Assembly (NCBI RefSeq): GCF_001598555.1
Contig: NZ_BCZE01000005.1
Location: 1-64,000 of the forward strand
Source of the DNA: Novosphingobium rosa NBRC 15208
GTDB lineage: Bacteria; Pseudomonadota; Alphaproteobacteria; Sphingomonadales; Sphingomonadaceae
DNA length: 64,000 nt
Reading direction: 5' to 3'
Below are positions 21,298 to 29,914 of the stretch, piece after piece. A program made the translations under genes and the position numbers. How positions within the stretch are numbered: the stretch's first letter is position 1; each line of letters starts with the position of its first letter. The notes under the pieces were generated by a model. That model was not told where the DNA came from, made no database searches, and was given only the letters and a program-made list of their open reading frames with translations.

Positions 21298-21444
21298 TTT
21301 TCCTTTTTCCTCCTACCTTCCCCGTAATCCCCCTCACCCGTGCTTACTCATTAGCAAATCCTCAAAGTTTCCATCTTATTCACCAAGCATCATACGCCAC
21401 ACCCAGCTGGGCTGTGGCCGGTACGTGATCAGGGATCGAGACTT

Positions 21445-22992
21445 ATGAGCGCATTCGGGCGACGCAACGGCCCCACCAGCTTCGGGCAAGGCGCGCGGCC
21501 GCAATTCGGCGTGGCGCGGCCCATGCAGGGTGGTGCGGCTCCGGCGGCACAGCCTCAGCAGCCGCCTGCGAATGGGCAGCAGTTCCCGCCGCTGCCGGCC
21601 GAATCGGCTGCCCCGGCGCCTGCTCCGGCTCCCGCGCCATCCGCGCCTCAACCGCTGCGCAGCGAGGCCATGGCGCGCCTCGACGAGCGCATGAACACCA
21701 CGGTCGAGAACACGCACAAGGCCGAGGGTTTCGAGGCCAGCGTCCACAAGATCAAGGAAGAGGTGCTGCCGCGCCTGCTGGAGCGTGTGGACCCCGAAGC
21801 CGCCGCCACCCTGACCAAGGACGAGTTGGCCGAGGAATTCCGCCCCATCATCATGGAGGTGCTGGCCGAGCTGAAGATCACGCTCAACCGGCGCGAGCAG
21901 TTCGCGCTGGAAAAGGTGCTGATTGACGAGTTGCTCGGCTTCGGCCCGCTGGAAGAGCTGCTGGGCGATCCCGACGTGTCCGATATCATGGTCAACGGGC
22001 CGGATCAGACCTACATCGAAAAGAAGGGCAAGCTGACCCTTTCGACTATCCGCTTCCGCGATGAGCAGCATCTGTTCCAGATCGCGCAGCGCATCGTGAA
22101 TCAGGTCGGCCGCCGCGTCGACCAGACCACGCCGCTGGCCGATGCCCGCCTGAAGGACGGCAGCCGCGTCAACGTGATCGTGCCGCCGCTCTCGCTGCGC
22201 GGGACGGCGATCTCGATTCGTAAGTTTTCCGAAAAGCCGATCACGCTCGACATGCTGCGCGATTTCGGCTCGATGTCCGACCCGATGTGTACCGCACTGA
22301 AAATCGCGGGCGCCTGCCGTATGAACATCGTCATCTCGGGCGGTACGGGTTCGGGTAAAACGACGATGCTCAACGCCCTGTCGAAGATGATCGACCCGGG
22401 CGAGCGTGTGCTGACCATCGAGGACGCCGCCGAACTTCGTCTGCAGCAGCCGCACTGGCTGCCGCTGGAAACGCGCCCGCCAAACCTCGAAGGCCAGGGC
22501 GCCATCACCATCGGCGACCTTGTGAAGAACGCCCTGCGTATGCGCCCCGACCGCATCATCCTGGGCGAAATTCGCGGCGCGGAGTGCTTCGACCTGCTCG
22601 CCGCCATGAACACCGGCCACGATGGCTCGATGTGTACGCTCCACGCTAACAGCCCGCGCGAGTGCCTGGGCCGTATGGAAAACATGATCCTGATGGGCGA
22701 CATCAAGATCCCCAAGGAAGCCATCAGCCGCCAGATCGCTGAGTCGGTGGACATCATCGTGCAGGTCAAGCGCCTGCGCGACGGCAGCCGCCGCACCACC
22801 AACATCACCGAGGTGATCGGGATGGAAGGCGATGTGATCGTGACTCAGGAGCTGTTCAAGTTCGAATATCTCGACGAGAGCGAGGACGGCAAGATCATCG
22901 GCGAGTTCCGCCCTTCCGGCCTGCGGCCTTACACGCTTGAAAAGGCGCGGCAGTTCGGGTTCGATCAGGCTTATCTGGAAGCCTGTTTGTAA
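21445..22992 (+). CDS. cpaF: CpaF/TadA-type secretion ATPase
   Basis: 515 residues. A Pro/Ala/Gln-rich N-terminus (1-75) is followed by the VirB11-like N domain and the ATPase: FGPLEELLGDPDVSDIMVNGPDQTYIEKKGKL, the Walker A SGGTGSGKTTMLNAL, the Walker B-like RIILGEIRGAE and the His box NTGHDGSMCTLHANSPRE. In Caulobacter CpaF powers Flp/tight-adherence pilus assembly. No other cpa/tad genes flank it here, so the pilus assignment is inferred from the family. The gene begins at ATG 21445 after GGGATCGAG. Confidence 0.9.
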   Translation: MSAFGRRNGPTSFGQGARPQFGVARPMQGGAAPAAQPQQPPANGQQFPPLPAESAAPAPAPAPAPSAPQPLRSEAMARLDERMNTTVENTHKAEGFEASVHKIKEEVLPRLLERVDPEAAATLTKDELAEEFRPIIMEVLAELKITLNRREQFALEKVLIDELLGFGPLEELLGDPDVSDIMVNGPDQTYIEKKGKLTLSTIRFRDEQHLFQIAQRIVNQVGRRVDQTTPLADARLKDGSRVNVIVPPLSLRGTAISIRKFSEKPITLDMLRDFGSMSDPMCTALKIAGACRMNIVISGGTGSGKTTMLNALSKMIDPGERVLTIEDAAELRLQQPHWLPLETRPPNLEGQGAITIGDLVKNALRMRPDRIILGEIRGAECFDLLAAMNTGHDGSMCTLHANSPRECLGRMENMILMGDIKIPKEAISRQIAESVDIIVQVKRLRDGSRRTTNITEVIGMEGDVIVTQELFKFEYLDESEDGKIIGEFRPSGLRPYTLEKARQFGFDQAYLEACL

Positions 22993-23003
22993 GAAGGATT
23001 GAA

Positions 23004-23239
23004 GCAGGGGGCCATCGCCCCCTGCACCCCCGTTACGTCTTCCGGCGAAACGGCAACAGTTCCCGATCCTTGCGCCCGAACTATCCACCTGCACAAGCCG
23101 AGCGCCGCAGGCAGGTCATCTGCCAACGACAGGCTGCGCCAACAATCTAAAAGCCTGCGGCGCAGCAAACTGAGCGCCTTGGCCGAACCCTAAGCGCAAG
23201 GTAGACATTCATGGGAGCGCGAGGGGGTAACCCCCTCGC
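23004..23239. repeat. Dispersed structured repeat, copy 3 (orientation B, 236 bp)
   Basis: Between convergent cpaF and a small membrane protein gene. The left hairpin (23004-23025) has GCAGGGGGC-type arms instead of GCGAGGG; both arms differ from other copies yet stay complementary. The right hairpin 23219-23239 has GCGAGGGGG/CCCCCTCGC arms. It contains CGCCGCAGGC, GCCTGCGGCG, GGCCGAACCC and GTAGAC near the right end. Confidence 0.88.
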
Positions 23240-23257
23240 ATATCTCTTCTAAACCCC

Positions 23258-23464
23258 TTAAGAAACCATCCAGAACTTCACCGCCCCAGCTGCGGCTAGC
23301 ACCCCCACCATCGTCGCCCAGAACGACACCCCGCGCCACGGCACCCAGCCCACGGCGTCCGGGTCGGCGCGGCGCATCCGTCGCCGGTCTGCCAGCCAGC
23401 CCGTCACGGCCAGCAGGGCCGCAAGACCCGCGACCCATGCGCATTTCGCAAAGTCCAATTCCAT
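23258..23464 (-). CDS. Small two-helix membrane protein
   Basis: 68 residues from the ATG at 23464 (MELDFAKCAWV). Two hydrophobic segments, CAWVAGLAALLAVTGWLA (7-24) and GVSFWATMVGVLAAAGAVKFW (43-65), flank a charged loop DRRRMRRADPD, which should face the cytoplasm. No family is recognised. It is divergent from the EamA transporter, with 44 bases between starts, so the two could share a control region. Confidence 0.6.
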   Translation of the reverse strand: MELDFAKCAWVAGLAALLAVTGWLADRRRMRRADPDAVGWVPWRGVSFWATMVGVLAAAGAVKFWMVS

Positions 23465-23508
23465 CGCTCGCTCTTGCCTCAACGACGCTTGCGGGTAAAC
23501 GCAAACTC

Positions 23509-24402
23509 ATGCCTGTTCATCAACGTCCCTTTCTGGCGCTGGGCCTGCGGCTTGCCGCAGCCTTGGCGATGTCCAGCCTGTATATGCTGGTCAAGCTGGT
23601 GCATCAGATGGGCGTGTCCTTGCCGGAGATCATGTTCTGGCGGCAGGCGGGGGCCTTGCCTTTGCTCGCGCTGTGGGTCGCGCTGCGGGGACAGTGGTGG
23701 CAGCTGAAAACCACCCGCCTCAAGAGCCATGGCACACGCTCGCTGATGGGGATGGTGGGCATGCTGGCCAATTTCGGCGCGACGATCCTGCTGCCGCTGG
23801 CGGTGGCGACCATTCTGGGCTTCACCACGCCAATGTTCGCGGTGGTGCTTTCAGCGCTGTTTCTGAAGGAAAAGCCCGGGCGCTGGCGCTGGCTGGCGGT
23901 GGCTCTTGGCTTTGCGGGCGTGCTGGTGATCGCGCGGCCCGGCGCCATGCCCATTTCTCCGATTGGGGCCCTGGTGGGGCTGTGCTCGGGCTTTATGGTC
24001 GCGGTGGTGTCGATCCAGCTGCGCGATATGGGCCGCACGGAGACGCCACTCTCGGTGGTGTTCTATTTCTCGCTGGCGGGCACGCTGCTGATGCTGCCCA
24101 CCCTGCCCTTCACCATGACGCATCACACGCCGCTGCAATGGGCGATGATCCTGGCGATGGGCAGCATCGGCACGCTGGCGCAACTGCTGCTGACGGCGGC
24201 CCTGCGCTATGGGCCGGTCTCGACCGTGGTGGTGATGGACTATTCCTCGCTGATCTGGACAACGCTTTATGGCTGGCTGGTCTTCCACCAGATGCCACCG
24301 GCCAGCACATGGCTGGGCGCGCCTCTGGTGGTGGCCGCCGGGCTGGTGATCGTCTGGCGAGAGCGGGTTCGCGCCCGCGCTGCCGTTATGCCGCCAGAAT
24401 AG
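23509..24402 (+). CDS. DMT-family (EamA) transporter
   Basis: 297 residues with about ten hydrophobic segments and two EamA repeats: the first spans LGLRLAAALAMSSLYMLVK to FAGVLVIARPG, the second starts IGALVGLCSGFMVAVVSIQL. GFTTPMFAVVLSALFLKEKPGRWRW is the typical end of repeat one. The substrate cannot be predicted; relatives export amino acids, S-adenosylmethionine or metabolites. The start at 23509 is preferred to 23437, which would overlap the divergent gene. The 3' end overlaps the convergent gene by 17 bases. Confidence 0.85.
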   Translation: MPVHQRPFLALGLRLAAALAMSSLYMLVKLVHQMGVSLPEIMFWRQAGALPLLALWVALRGQWWQLKTTRLKSHGTRSLMGMVGMLANFGATILLPLAVATILGFTTPMFAVVLSALFLKEKPGRWRWLAVALGFAGVLVIARPGAMPISPIGALVGLCSGFMVAVVSIQLRDMGRTETPLSVVFYFSLAGTLLMLPTLPFTMTHHTPLQWAMILAMGSIGTLAQLLLTAALRYGPVSTVVVMDYSSLIWTTLYGWLVFHQMPPASTWLGAPLVVAAGLVIVWRERVRARAAVMPPE

Positions 24403-24880
24403 AGCGTGCCCGCAGATACAATTCACCGCGGAAGGTGCAGATGCTGCCCACCGCAAAGCCGATCAGCGCATCGCTGGCCAGAGCTAGCCATGCGGCATGG
24501 GCCGCGCCCGCCTCGATCATTTCATAGCGGGCGAACTGGCGCAGCACGATCACGCCGATCAGCAGCATCATCGCCGCTGCAGACTGGCGGATAAACAGCG
24601 CGCCCGTGACCGGATCGCGACCGATATGGGTGAATTTCGCGCGCTGCCAGCCCAGCGGCACGCCCAGCACCATCCCTCCGGCCAGAGCGGCCCAGCCCAG
24701 AGGCTCGGGCGGGCGAGTCACCAGCAGAGCGGTGATCCCCACCAGAGCGATCACCGGCAGGATCAGCGACAGAGCCGGGCGGAAGGGGCGCTCCCGCCCG
24801 ATCTGGCGGCTGCGCAGCGCCAGAACCACCACGATCACCGCAATGGGAATCCATTGGCTGTAAGGATTGGCGCTTTGCAT
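24386..24880 (-). CDS. Integral membrane protein, CcdC/DUF1453-like
   Basis: 164 residues with four or five hydrophobic segments. The pattern RSRQIGRERPFRP after the first helix and AKFTHIGRDPVTGALFIRQSAAAMMLLIGVIVLRQ in the middle resemble CcdC/DUF1453 proteins (a conserved D-x-x-T-G loop before a helix ending in Arg). The function of these is largely unknown. A palindrome at 24900 overlaps its promoter region. Confidence 0.6.
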   Translation of the reverse strand: MQSANPYSQWIPIAVIVVVLALRSRQIGRERPFRPALSLILPVIALVGITALLVTRPPEPLGWAALAGGMVLGVPLGWQRAKFTHIGRDPVTGALFIRQSAAAMMLLIGVIVLRQFARYEMIEAGAAHAAWLALASDALIGFAVGSICTFRGELYLRARSILAA

Positions 24881-24899
24881 AAATGGATCCCCTGTGACT

Positions 24900-24917
24900 G
24901 TGTTATAATGATAACAC
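24900..24917. promoter_or_regulatory. Operator-like palindrome upstream of the CcdC-like gene
   Basis: GTGTTATAATGATAACAC has seven-base arms GTGTTAT/ATAACAC around AATG. It lies 20 bases upstream of the minus-strand start at 24880, overlapping any promoter there. The form and size suit a dimeric repressor (GntR or MarR size); the regulator is not identified. Confidence 0.5.
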
Positions 24918-24957
24918 GGAGACAGGGGATGCCAAGAAGAAAGAGAGAGAGAGAGAA

Positions 24958-25028
24958 GCGAGGGGCTTACCCCCTCGCGCTCCCGTTATTGTCTACGTCG
25001 CGCCAGCCTCTCGGCGTGGCGCACGCAT
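24958..25028. repeat. Dispersed structured repeat, copy 4 (half copy, orientation A)
   Basis: Only the left half is present: hairpin 24958-24978 (GCGAGGGG/CCCCTCGC arms), CGCTCCC, GTCTACGTCGCGCC and a GCGCCA/TGGCGC pair ending at the gcvPB stop codon. A 24-base pure purine tract (24934-24957) precedes it. Read on the minus strand the hairpin is followed by a pyrimidine tract, which suits a transcript end for the gcv operon. Confidence 0.8.
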
Positions 25029-26594
25029 TCAGGCCTTGTCGCCCTTCCACACCAGCACGGGCTTGCGCGCGGCCAGCGTTTCGTCGAGGCGGCGGCGCGG
25101 GGTGAAGTGCGGCGCAGTCTTCAGGCGTTCGTCACCCGCGCGGGCCCGCTCCGCCAGCGAGCGCATCGAGGCGATGAAGCGGTCAAGGCCAGCGCGGCTT
25201 TCCGTCTCGGTCGGCTCGATCAGCATCGCGCCATGCACCACCAGCGGGAAATAGACCGTCATCGGGTGGAAACCCTCGTCGATCAGGCCCTTGGCGATGT
25301 CCAGCGTCGAGAAACCGGCGGCAAGACCGGCATCGCTGAACAGCGCTTCGTGCATGCAGGGGCCCGCCTTGGCGAAGGGCGCCTCCAGCACGTCTTCCAG
25401 CGCACGCAGGATGTAATTGGCGTTCAGCACGGCGTCTTCCGACACCTGACGCAGGCCATCGTTGCCATGCGAGAGGATGTAGGTCAGCGCACGGGTGAAC
25501 ATGCCCATCTGGCCATGGAAGGCGGCCATGCGGCCAAAGCTCTGCGCATGGCCGGTCGAGGCGATTTCTTCCTCTTCCACCAGATGCACGCGGCCATCGG
25601 CCTCGCGCTGCACGAAGGGCAAGGGCGCGAAGGGCGCCAGCGCTTCCGACAGCACCACCGGACCCGAACCGGGACCGCCACCGCCATGCGGGGTGGAGAA
25701 GGTCTTGTGCAGGTTGATGTGCATGGCGTCCACGCCCAGATCGCCCGGGCGCACCTTGCCGACGATGGCATTGAAATTCGCGCCATCGCAATAGACGTAA
25801 CCGCCCGAGGCATGCACCGCGTCGGAGATCTTTTTCAGATCCCGCTCGAACAGGCCGCAGGTGTTGGGGTTGGTGATCATCACGCCAGCCACATCGGGGC
25901 CGAGGCGGCTGATGAGAGCCTCCATATCCACGCGGCCATCCTCGGTCGCGGGGATGCTCTCCACGCGGAAACCGGCGAAGGCGGCGGTGGCGGGGTTGGT
26001 GCCATGCGCGCTTTCGGGGACCAGCACGATGTGGCGCTTTTCACCCTTGGCCTCGATCGCGGCGCGGATGCAGAGCAGACCGCACAGCTCGCCATGGGCA
26101 CCGGCCTTGGGCGACAGGGCCACGGCGGCCATGCCGGTCAGGCCGATCAGCCAGTCCGACAGTTCGGCGATGGCTTCAAAGGCGCCAGCGACCGTGTGCT
26201 TGGGCTGCAGCGGGTGAATGTCCGCAAAGCCGGGCATCCGCGCGACCTTCTCATTGAGGCGCGGATTGTGCTTCATGGTGCACGAACCCAGCGGGAACGG
26301 CCCCAGATCGATAGCATAGTTCTGGCGCGACAGGCGGGTGTAGTGGCGCACCACCTCCGGCTCGGTCAGGCCCGGCAGAGCGGCGGGCGCCTTGCGCAGG
26401 AACTTCAACAGACCAGCGACCGGGCCACGCTTGGGCGCATCGATGTCCACGCCGGTCTGGCCCGCGCGGTTGAGTTCAAAGATCAGGGGCTCTTCAAGCT
26501 GAAGACCCTTGTCACCGCTGACGGTCATGGGCTGCACGGAGCCATCATCGGCCACCATTTCAGGCTTCCAGCCCGATGCATTCGGAGCGTTCAT
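25029..26594 (-). CDS. gcvPB: Glycine dehydrogenase (decarboxylating) subunit 2
   Basis: 521 residues, the C-terminal half of the P-protein. The pyridoxal-phosphate lysine is in HINLHKTFSTPHGGGGPG. GSCTMKHNPRLNEKVA and GTNPATAAFAGF are typical. With subunit 1 it decarboxylates glycine and passes the aminomethyl group to lipoyl-GcvH. It is the last gene of the gcv operon, one base after gcvPA, and is followed by half repeat copy 4. Confidence 0.97.
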   Translation of the reverse strand: MNAPNASGWKPEMVADDGSVQPMTVSGDKGLQLEEPLIFELNRAGQTGVDIDAPKRGPVAGLLKFLRKAPAALPGLTEPEVVRHYTRLSRQNYAIDLGPFPLGSCTMKHNPRLNEKVARMPGFADIHPLQPKHTVAGAFEAIAELSDWLIGLTGMAAVALSPKAGAHGELCGLLCIRAAIEAKGEKRHIVLVPESAHGTNPATAAFAGFRVESIPATEDGRVDMEALISRLGPDVAGVMITNPNTCGLFERDLKKISDAVHASGGYVYCDGANFNAIVGKVRPGDLGVDAMHINLHKTFSTPHGGGGPGSGPVVLSEALAPFAPLPFVQREADGRVHLVEEEEIASTGHAQSFGRMAAFHGQMGMFTRALTYILSHGNDGLRQVSEDAVLNANYILRALEDVLEAPFAKAGPCMHEALFSDAGLAAGFSTLDIAKGLIDEGFHPMTVYFPLVVHGAMLIEPTETESRAGLDRFIASMRSLAERARAGDERLKTAPHFTPRRRLDETLAARKPVLVWKGDKA

Positions 26595-26595
26595 C

Positions 26596-27963
26596 TCAGG
26601 CCCCCTTCTTCAGAACGTCGGCCAGCGTGAGGGCCAGCGTTTCAATGTCGTCATCGGTGGTGCATTCGGTCGCGGTCACCAGCAGGCCGGCATGCAGCGC
26701 CTTGTCCTGCGGATAGAGGCGGCCCAAAGCGACACCGCCCAGCACGCCCTTGTCGGCCAGCGAGCGCACGGCTTCGCGCGCGTCGGCAGGCAGAACCACG
26801 GTGAACTCGTTCACGAAGGCATCGTTCAGCACCGTCACGCCCGGAATCTGGGCCAGACGTTCCGCCGTCTGACGCGCACGGTCATGGTTGACCGCCGCCA
26901 GTTGGCTGAGGCCCTCGCCGCCCAGCAGGCTCATATGGATGCTGAAGGCCAGCGCGCAAAGACCCGCATTGGTGCAGATGTTGCTGGTGGCCTTCTCGCG
27001 GCGGATATGCTGCTCACGCGTGGAGAGCGTCAGCACGAAACCGCGCTTGCCCTCGGCGTCGACGGTTTCACCGCAGAGGCGACCCGGCATCTGGCGCAGG
27101 AACTTCTCCGAAGCACCGAACAGACCCAGATAAGGCCCGCCGAAGTTGAGGCCGACGCCCAGCGACTGCCCCTCGCCCACGACGATGTCCGCGCCCAGAT
27201 GGCCCGGCGCCTCGATCAGGCCCAGTGCGACCGGCTCGGTGACGACCACCACCAGCAGCGCGCCCTTGGCATGGGCGGCCTCGGCAATCGCGGCCAGATC
27301 GGGGATGCGGCCCAGAATATCGGGATACTGCACCACAACGGCACCGGTCTGGTCGTCGATGGCGGCGATCACCTCGGCATCGTCGGGCTGGGCCGAAAGC
27401 ACGGGCGAGCGCGCCTCGATCACATCGCCGGTGAACTTGGCCATGGTTTCGGCCGTGCCCACGTAATGCGGGTGCAGACCGCCCGAGAGCACCGCCTTCT
27501 TGCGGCGCGTGACGCGGCCCGCCATGGCGATGGCCTCCCAGCATGCGGTCGAGCCGTCATACATGGAAGCATTGGCCACATCGGTGCCAAACAGGCGCGC
27601 GACCTGCGTCTGGAACTCGAAGAGCACCTGCAGCGTGCCCTGCGCGATTTCCGGCTGATAGGGCGTGTAGGCGGTCAGGAACTCGCCGCGCTGGATCAGA
27701 TGGTCGACGCTGGCCGGGATATGGTGCTTGTAAGCCCCTGCCCCCAGGAAGAAAGGCGCCGCGCCCGCCGACAGGTTCTTGCCCGCCAGACGCGCCATAT
27801 GGCGCTCCACCGCCATTTCGCTGGCGTGCGGGGCAAGGCCTTCAACGGGGCCGGAGAGCAGCGCATCGGCGGGCACATCGGCGAAGAGATCGTCGATGGT
27901 GCCGGCGCCGACGGCCGCGAGCATGGCGGTGCGATCCGCCGGGGTCAGGGGAAGGTAACGCAT
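26596..27963 (-). CDS. gcvPA: Glycine dehydrogenase (decarboxylating) subunit 1
   Basis: 455 residues beginning [64 protein letters not shown] and [16 protein letters not shown] are diagnostic of the N-terminal P-protein half. The open frame extends to 28035, but the family start and the seven-base gap from gcvH support 27963. The two-gene P-protein is the form also seen in Bacillus and Thermus. Confidence 0.97.
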   Translation of the reverse strand: MRYLPLTPADRTAMLAAVGAGTIDDLFADVPADALLSGPVEGLAPHASEMAVERHMARLAGKNLSAGAAPFFLGAGAYKHHIPASVDHLIQRGEFLTAYTPYQPEIAQGTLQVLFEFQTQVARLFGTDVANASMYDGSTACWEAIAMAGRVTRRKKAVLSGGLHPHYVGTAETMAKFTGDVIEARSPVLSAQPDDAEVIAAIDDQTGAVVVQYPDILGRIPDLAAIAEAAHAKGALLVVVVTEPVALGLIEAPGHLGADIVVGEGQSLGVGLNFGGPYLGLFGASEKFLRQMPGRLCGETVDAEGKRGFVLTLSTREQHIRREKATSNICTNAGLCALAFSIHMSLLGGEGLSQLAAVNHDRARQTAERLAQIPGVTVLNDAFVNEFTVVLPADAREAVRSLADKGVLGGVALGRLYPQDKALHAGLLVTATECTTDDDIETLALTLADVLKKGA

Positions 27964-27970
27964 CGTGAGA

Positions 27971-28342
27971 TCAGAGCTCCGCGATATAGGCCTTGTAGGC
28001 GGCTTCATCGAGCAGGGTGCCCAGAGCAGCCGCATCGGTCAGGGTCAGCTTGAAGAGCCAGCCGTCGGTTTCGGCGGCGGTGTTGACCAGCTCGGGCTCG
28101 GCGTCGAGGGCAGCATTGCCCTCAACGATGGTGCCGGCGACAGGCGCGTAGACATCGCTGGCGGCCTTCACCGATTCCACCACGGCGACAGCTTCACCCG
28201 CCGTAACGGCGCGGCCCGCGTCGGGCAGTTCGACAAAGGTGATATCGCCCAGCGATTCCTGAGCGAAATCGGTGATGCCGACGGTGGCGGTGTCACCATC
28301 GACCTGAATCCACTCGTGTTCCTTGGTGAAATAGCGAGTCAT
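27971..28342 (-). CDS. gcvH: Glycine cleavage system H protein
   Basis: 123 residues with the lipoylation site Lys59 in [15 protein letters not shown] and the common N-terminus [26 protein letters not shown]. It carries the aminomethyl intermediate between P, T and L proteins. Its start overlaps the gcvT stop by four bases. Confidence 0.98.
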   Translation of the reverse strand: MTRYFTKEHEWIQVDGDTATVGITDFAQESLGDITFVELPDAGRAVTAGEAVAVVESVKAASDVYAPVAGTIVEGNAALDAEPELVNTAAETDGWLFKLTLTDAAALGTLLDEAAYKAYIAEL

Positions 28343-29535
28343 TTGGCGGCTCCCTTGCGATAGTAACGGGTGGGTTGGAAAGGCATGGGCACGACGGTGG
28401 CGGGCAGCTTCTTGCCGCGCACGTCGATGGAAAGAGCGGTGCCCTGCGCGGTATGCGCGGCATCGACATAGGCCATGGCGATGGGATGGCCCAGGCTGGG
28501 CGCGAAACCGCCCGAGCAGACCGTGCCGACCTTGACGTCACCGGCATAGACTTCGGCGCCTTCGCGGGCGGCCTGGCGGCCTTCCAGCTTCAGGCCGATG
28601 CGCAGCGTGGCGGGGCCTTCGGCCAGCACCTTGAGCACATGATCGCTGCCCATAAAGCCGCCCTGTTCGCGGCGGCGCTTGGAGAGCGCAAAGGTCAGGT
28701 TGGCGCTGACAGGATCGGTCTCGGGCGACAGATCATGGCCGTAGAGCGGCAGACCAGCTTCCAGACGCAGGCTGTCACGCGCGCCAAGGCCGATGGGCTT
28801 CACATCGTCGTGGGCGGCCAGAGCGGTGGCGAACTCGACGATGCCCTCGTAAGGCACGCTGATTTCATAGCCATCTTCACCGCTGTAGCCCGAGCGGCTG
28901 ACGCCCAGCTCGATGCCGTTCCACTCATAGGGCCCGGCCTGCATGAAGGAGAGTTCCTCCACCGGCACGATATCGGCCAGCGCGGGCTTGAGGCCCAGCG
29001 AGGCCAGAGCAGCGGCGGCCTTGGGGCCCTGCAGGGCCAGCAGGCCATGCTCGTCGCGATGCGTGAGGGTGATGTCGTCGGGCAGGTTTTCGCGCAGATG
29101 GGCGATATCGTCCCACTTGGTCGCGCCGTTCACCACCACAAAGAAGCCGTTCTTCCAGCGGGTGACCATCAGGTCATCGAGAATGCCGCCGTTTTCATCG
29201 AGCAGCAGCGAATAGCGGATGCGGCCGATCTTCAGGATCGAGAGGTCGGCGGGCAGCAGGGCTTCCAGCGTGGCTTCCACCGCCGACTGATCCTCGCCCT
29301 CAACGCTGACCACCAGCTGGCCCATATGGCTGACATCGAACAGGCCAGCGCTCTCACGCGTCCAGAGATGTTCGGCCATGATGCCTTCATACTGCACCGG
29401 CATCATGTAACCGGCGAATTCCACCATGCGCGCGCCGCGCTCACGGTGCCAGCCATCCAGCGGCAGGGTCAGGATCGCGGGGATCTCGTCGCCATCGACA
29501 TCGACGGATTCGTCATGTTGGTTTGAATCGCTCAC
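28339..29535 (-). CDS. gcvT: Aminomethyltransferase (glycine cleavage T protein)
   Basis: 398 residues from a GTG start with AGGGAAG upstream (29550-29544). [38 protein letters not shown] is the classic T-protein start, [17 protein letters not shown] the folate-binding segment, and [20 protein letters not shown] the C-terminal part. It transfers the one-carbon unit to tetrahydrofolate. The first gene of the operon; about 30 N-terminal residues ([18 protein letters not shown]) are acidic and extra to most homologues. Confidence 0.96.
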   Translation of the reverse strand: MSDSNQHDESVDVDGDEIPAILTLPLDGWHRERGARMVEFAGYMMPVQYEGIMAEHLWTRESAGLFDVSHMGQLVVSVEGEDQSAVEATLEALLPADLSILKIGRIRYSLLLDENGGILDDLMVTRWKNGFFVVVNGATKWDDIAHLRENLPDDITLTHRDEHGLLALQGPKAAAALASLGLKPALADIVPVEELSFMQAGPYEWNGIELGVSRSGYSGEDGYEISVPYEGIVEFATALAAHDDVKPIGLGARDSLRLEAGLPLYGHDLSPETDPVSANLTFALSKRRREQGGFMGSDHVLKVLAEGPATLRIGLKLEGRQAAREGAEVYAGDVKVGTVCSGGFAPSLGHPIAMAYVDAAHTAQGTALSIDVRGKKLPATVVPMPFQPTRYYRKGAAK

Positions 29536-29544
29536 AACTCGGGC

Positions 29545-29800
29545 TTCCCTACAGATTGCACCAGATCTGGTGCCCCCTCTGTCACGGAAACCTGAGAGCT
29601 TAGCCCAGCGCGTTTGCGACCAACGCACGCCGGATTTACCCCTTCGGCGGCTCTCCCGCCAAAAGGCGAAAGCGCACTTTCCAGAGCGTCACTGTCAATC
29701 CACACGGTCCCTTGTGCCTGAGAGATTCCGGGGCGGTTGCTCCTTCGGCGTCTCGCAAACCCACCCTTTCGAGCGAATCGCGAGAAACTCTCCCGCATGG
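29545..29800 (-). promoter_or_regulatory. Tandem glycine riboswitch upstream of gcvT
   Basis: Two consecutive aptamers on the minus strand. Aptamer 1 runs from GGGAGAG (29795-29789) through GCCGAAGGAGCAA (29749-29737) and CTCTCAGG (29724-29717) to CTCTGGAAAG (29686-29677). Aptamer 2 runs from GGGAGAG (29657-29651) through GCCGCCGAAGG to CTCTCAGG (29598-29591). A perfect palindrome GCACCAGATCTGGTGC (29573-29558) lies between aptamer 2 and the ribosome site and may be part of the expression platform. Glycine binding is expected to switch on the glycine cleavage operon. Confidence 0.93.
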
Positions 29801-29817
29801 ATTAGTGACTGATTGCG

Positions 29818-29846
29818 CCATTCACTGTTGCGGGTTCTGAGTCAAA
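29818..29846 (-). promoter_or_regulatory. Possible promoter of the gcv operon
   Basis: On the minus strand TTGACT (29846-29841) is followed after 17 bases by AATGGC (29823-29818). The -10 match is weak, but a start near 29810 would place the first aptamer at the extreme 5' end of the transcript, as is usual. The remaining bases 29847-29914 show nothing else. Confidence 0.3.
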
Positions 29847-29914
29847 GGGCATTTGACGCCTTGTCCACCAAACACGTCGCATCCGTTCTAGACATGCGGC
29901 AAATGTCCGCAGGA

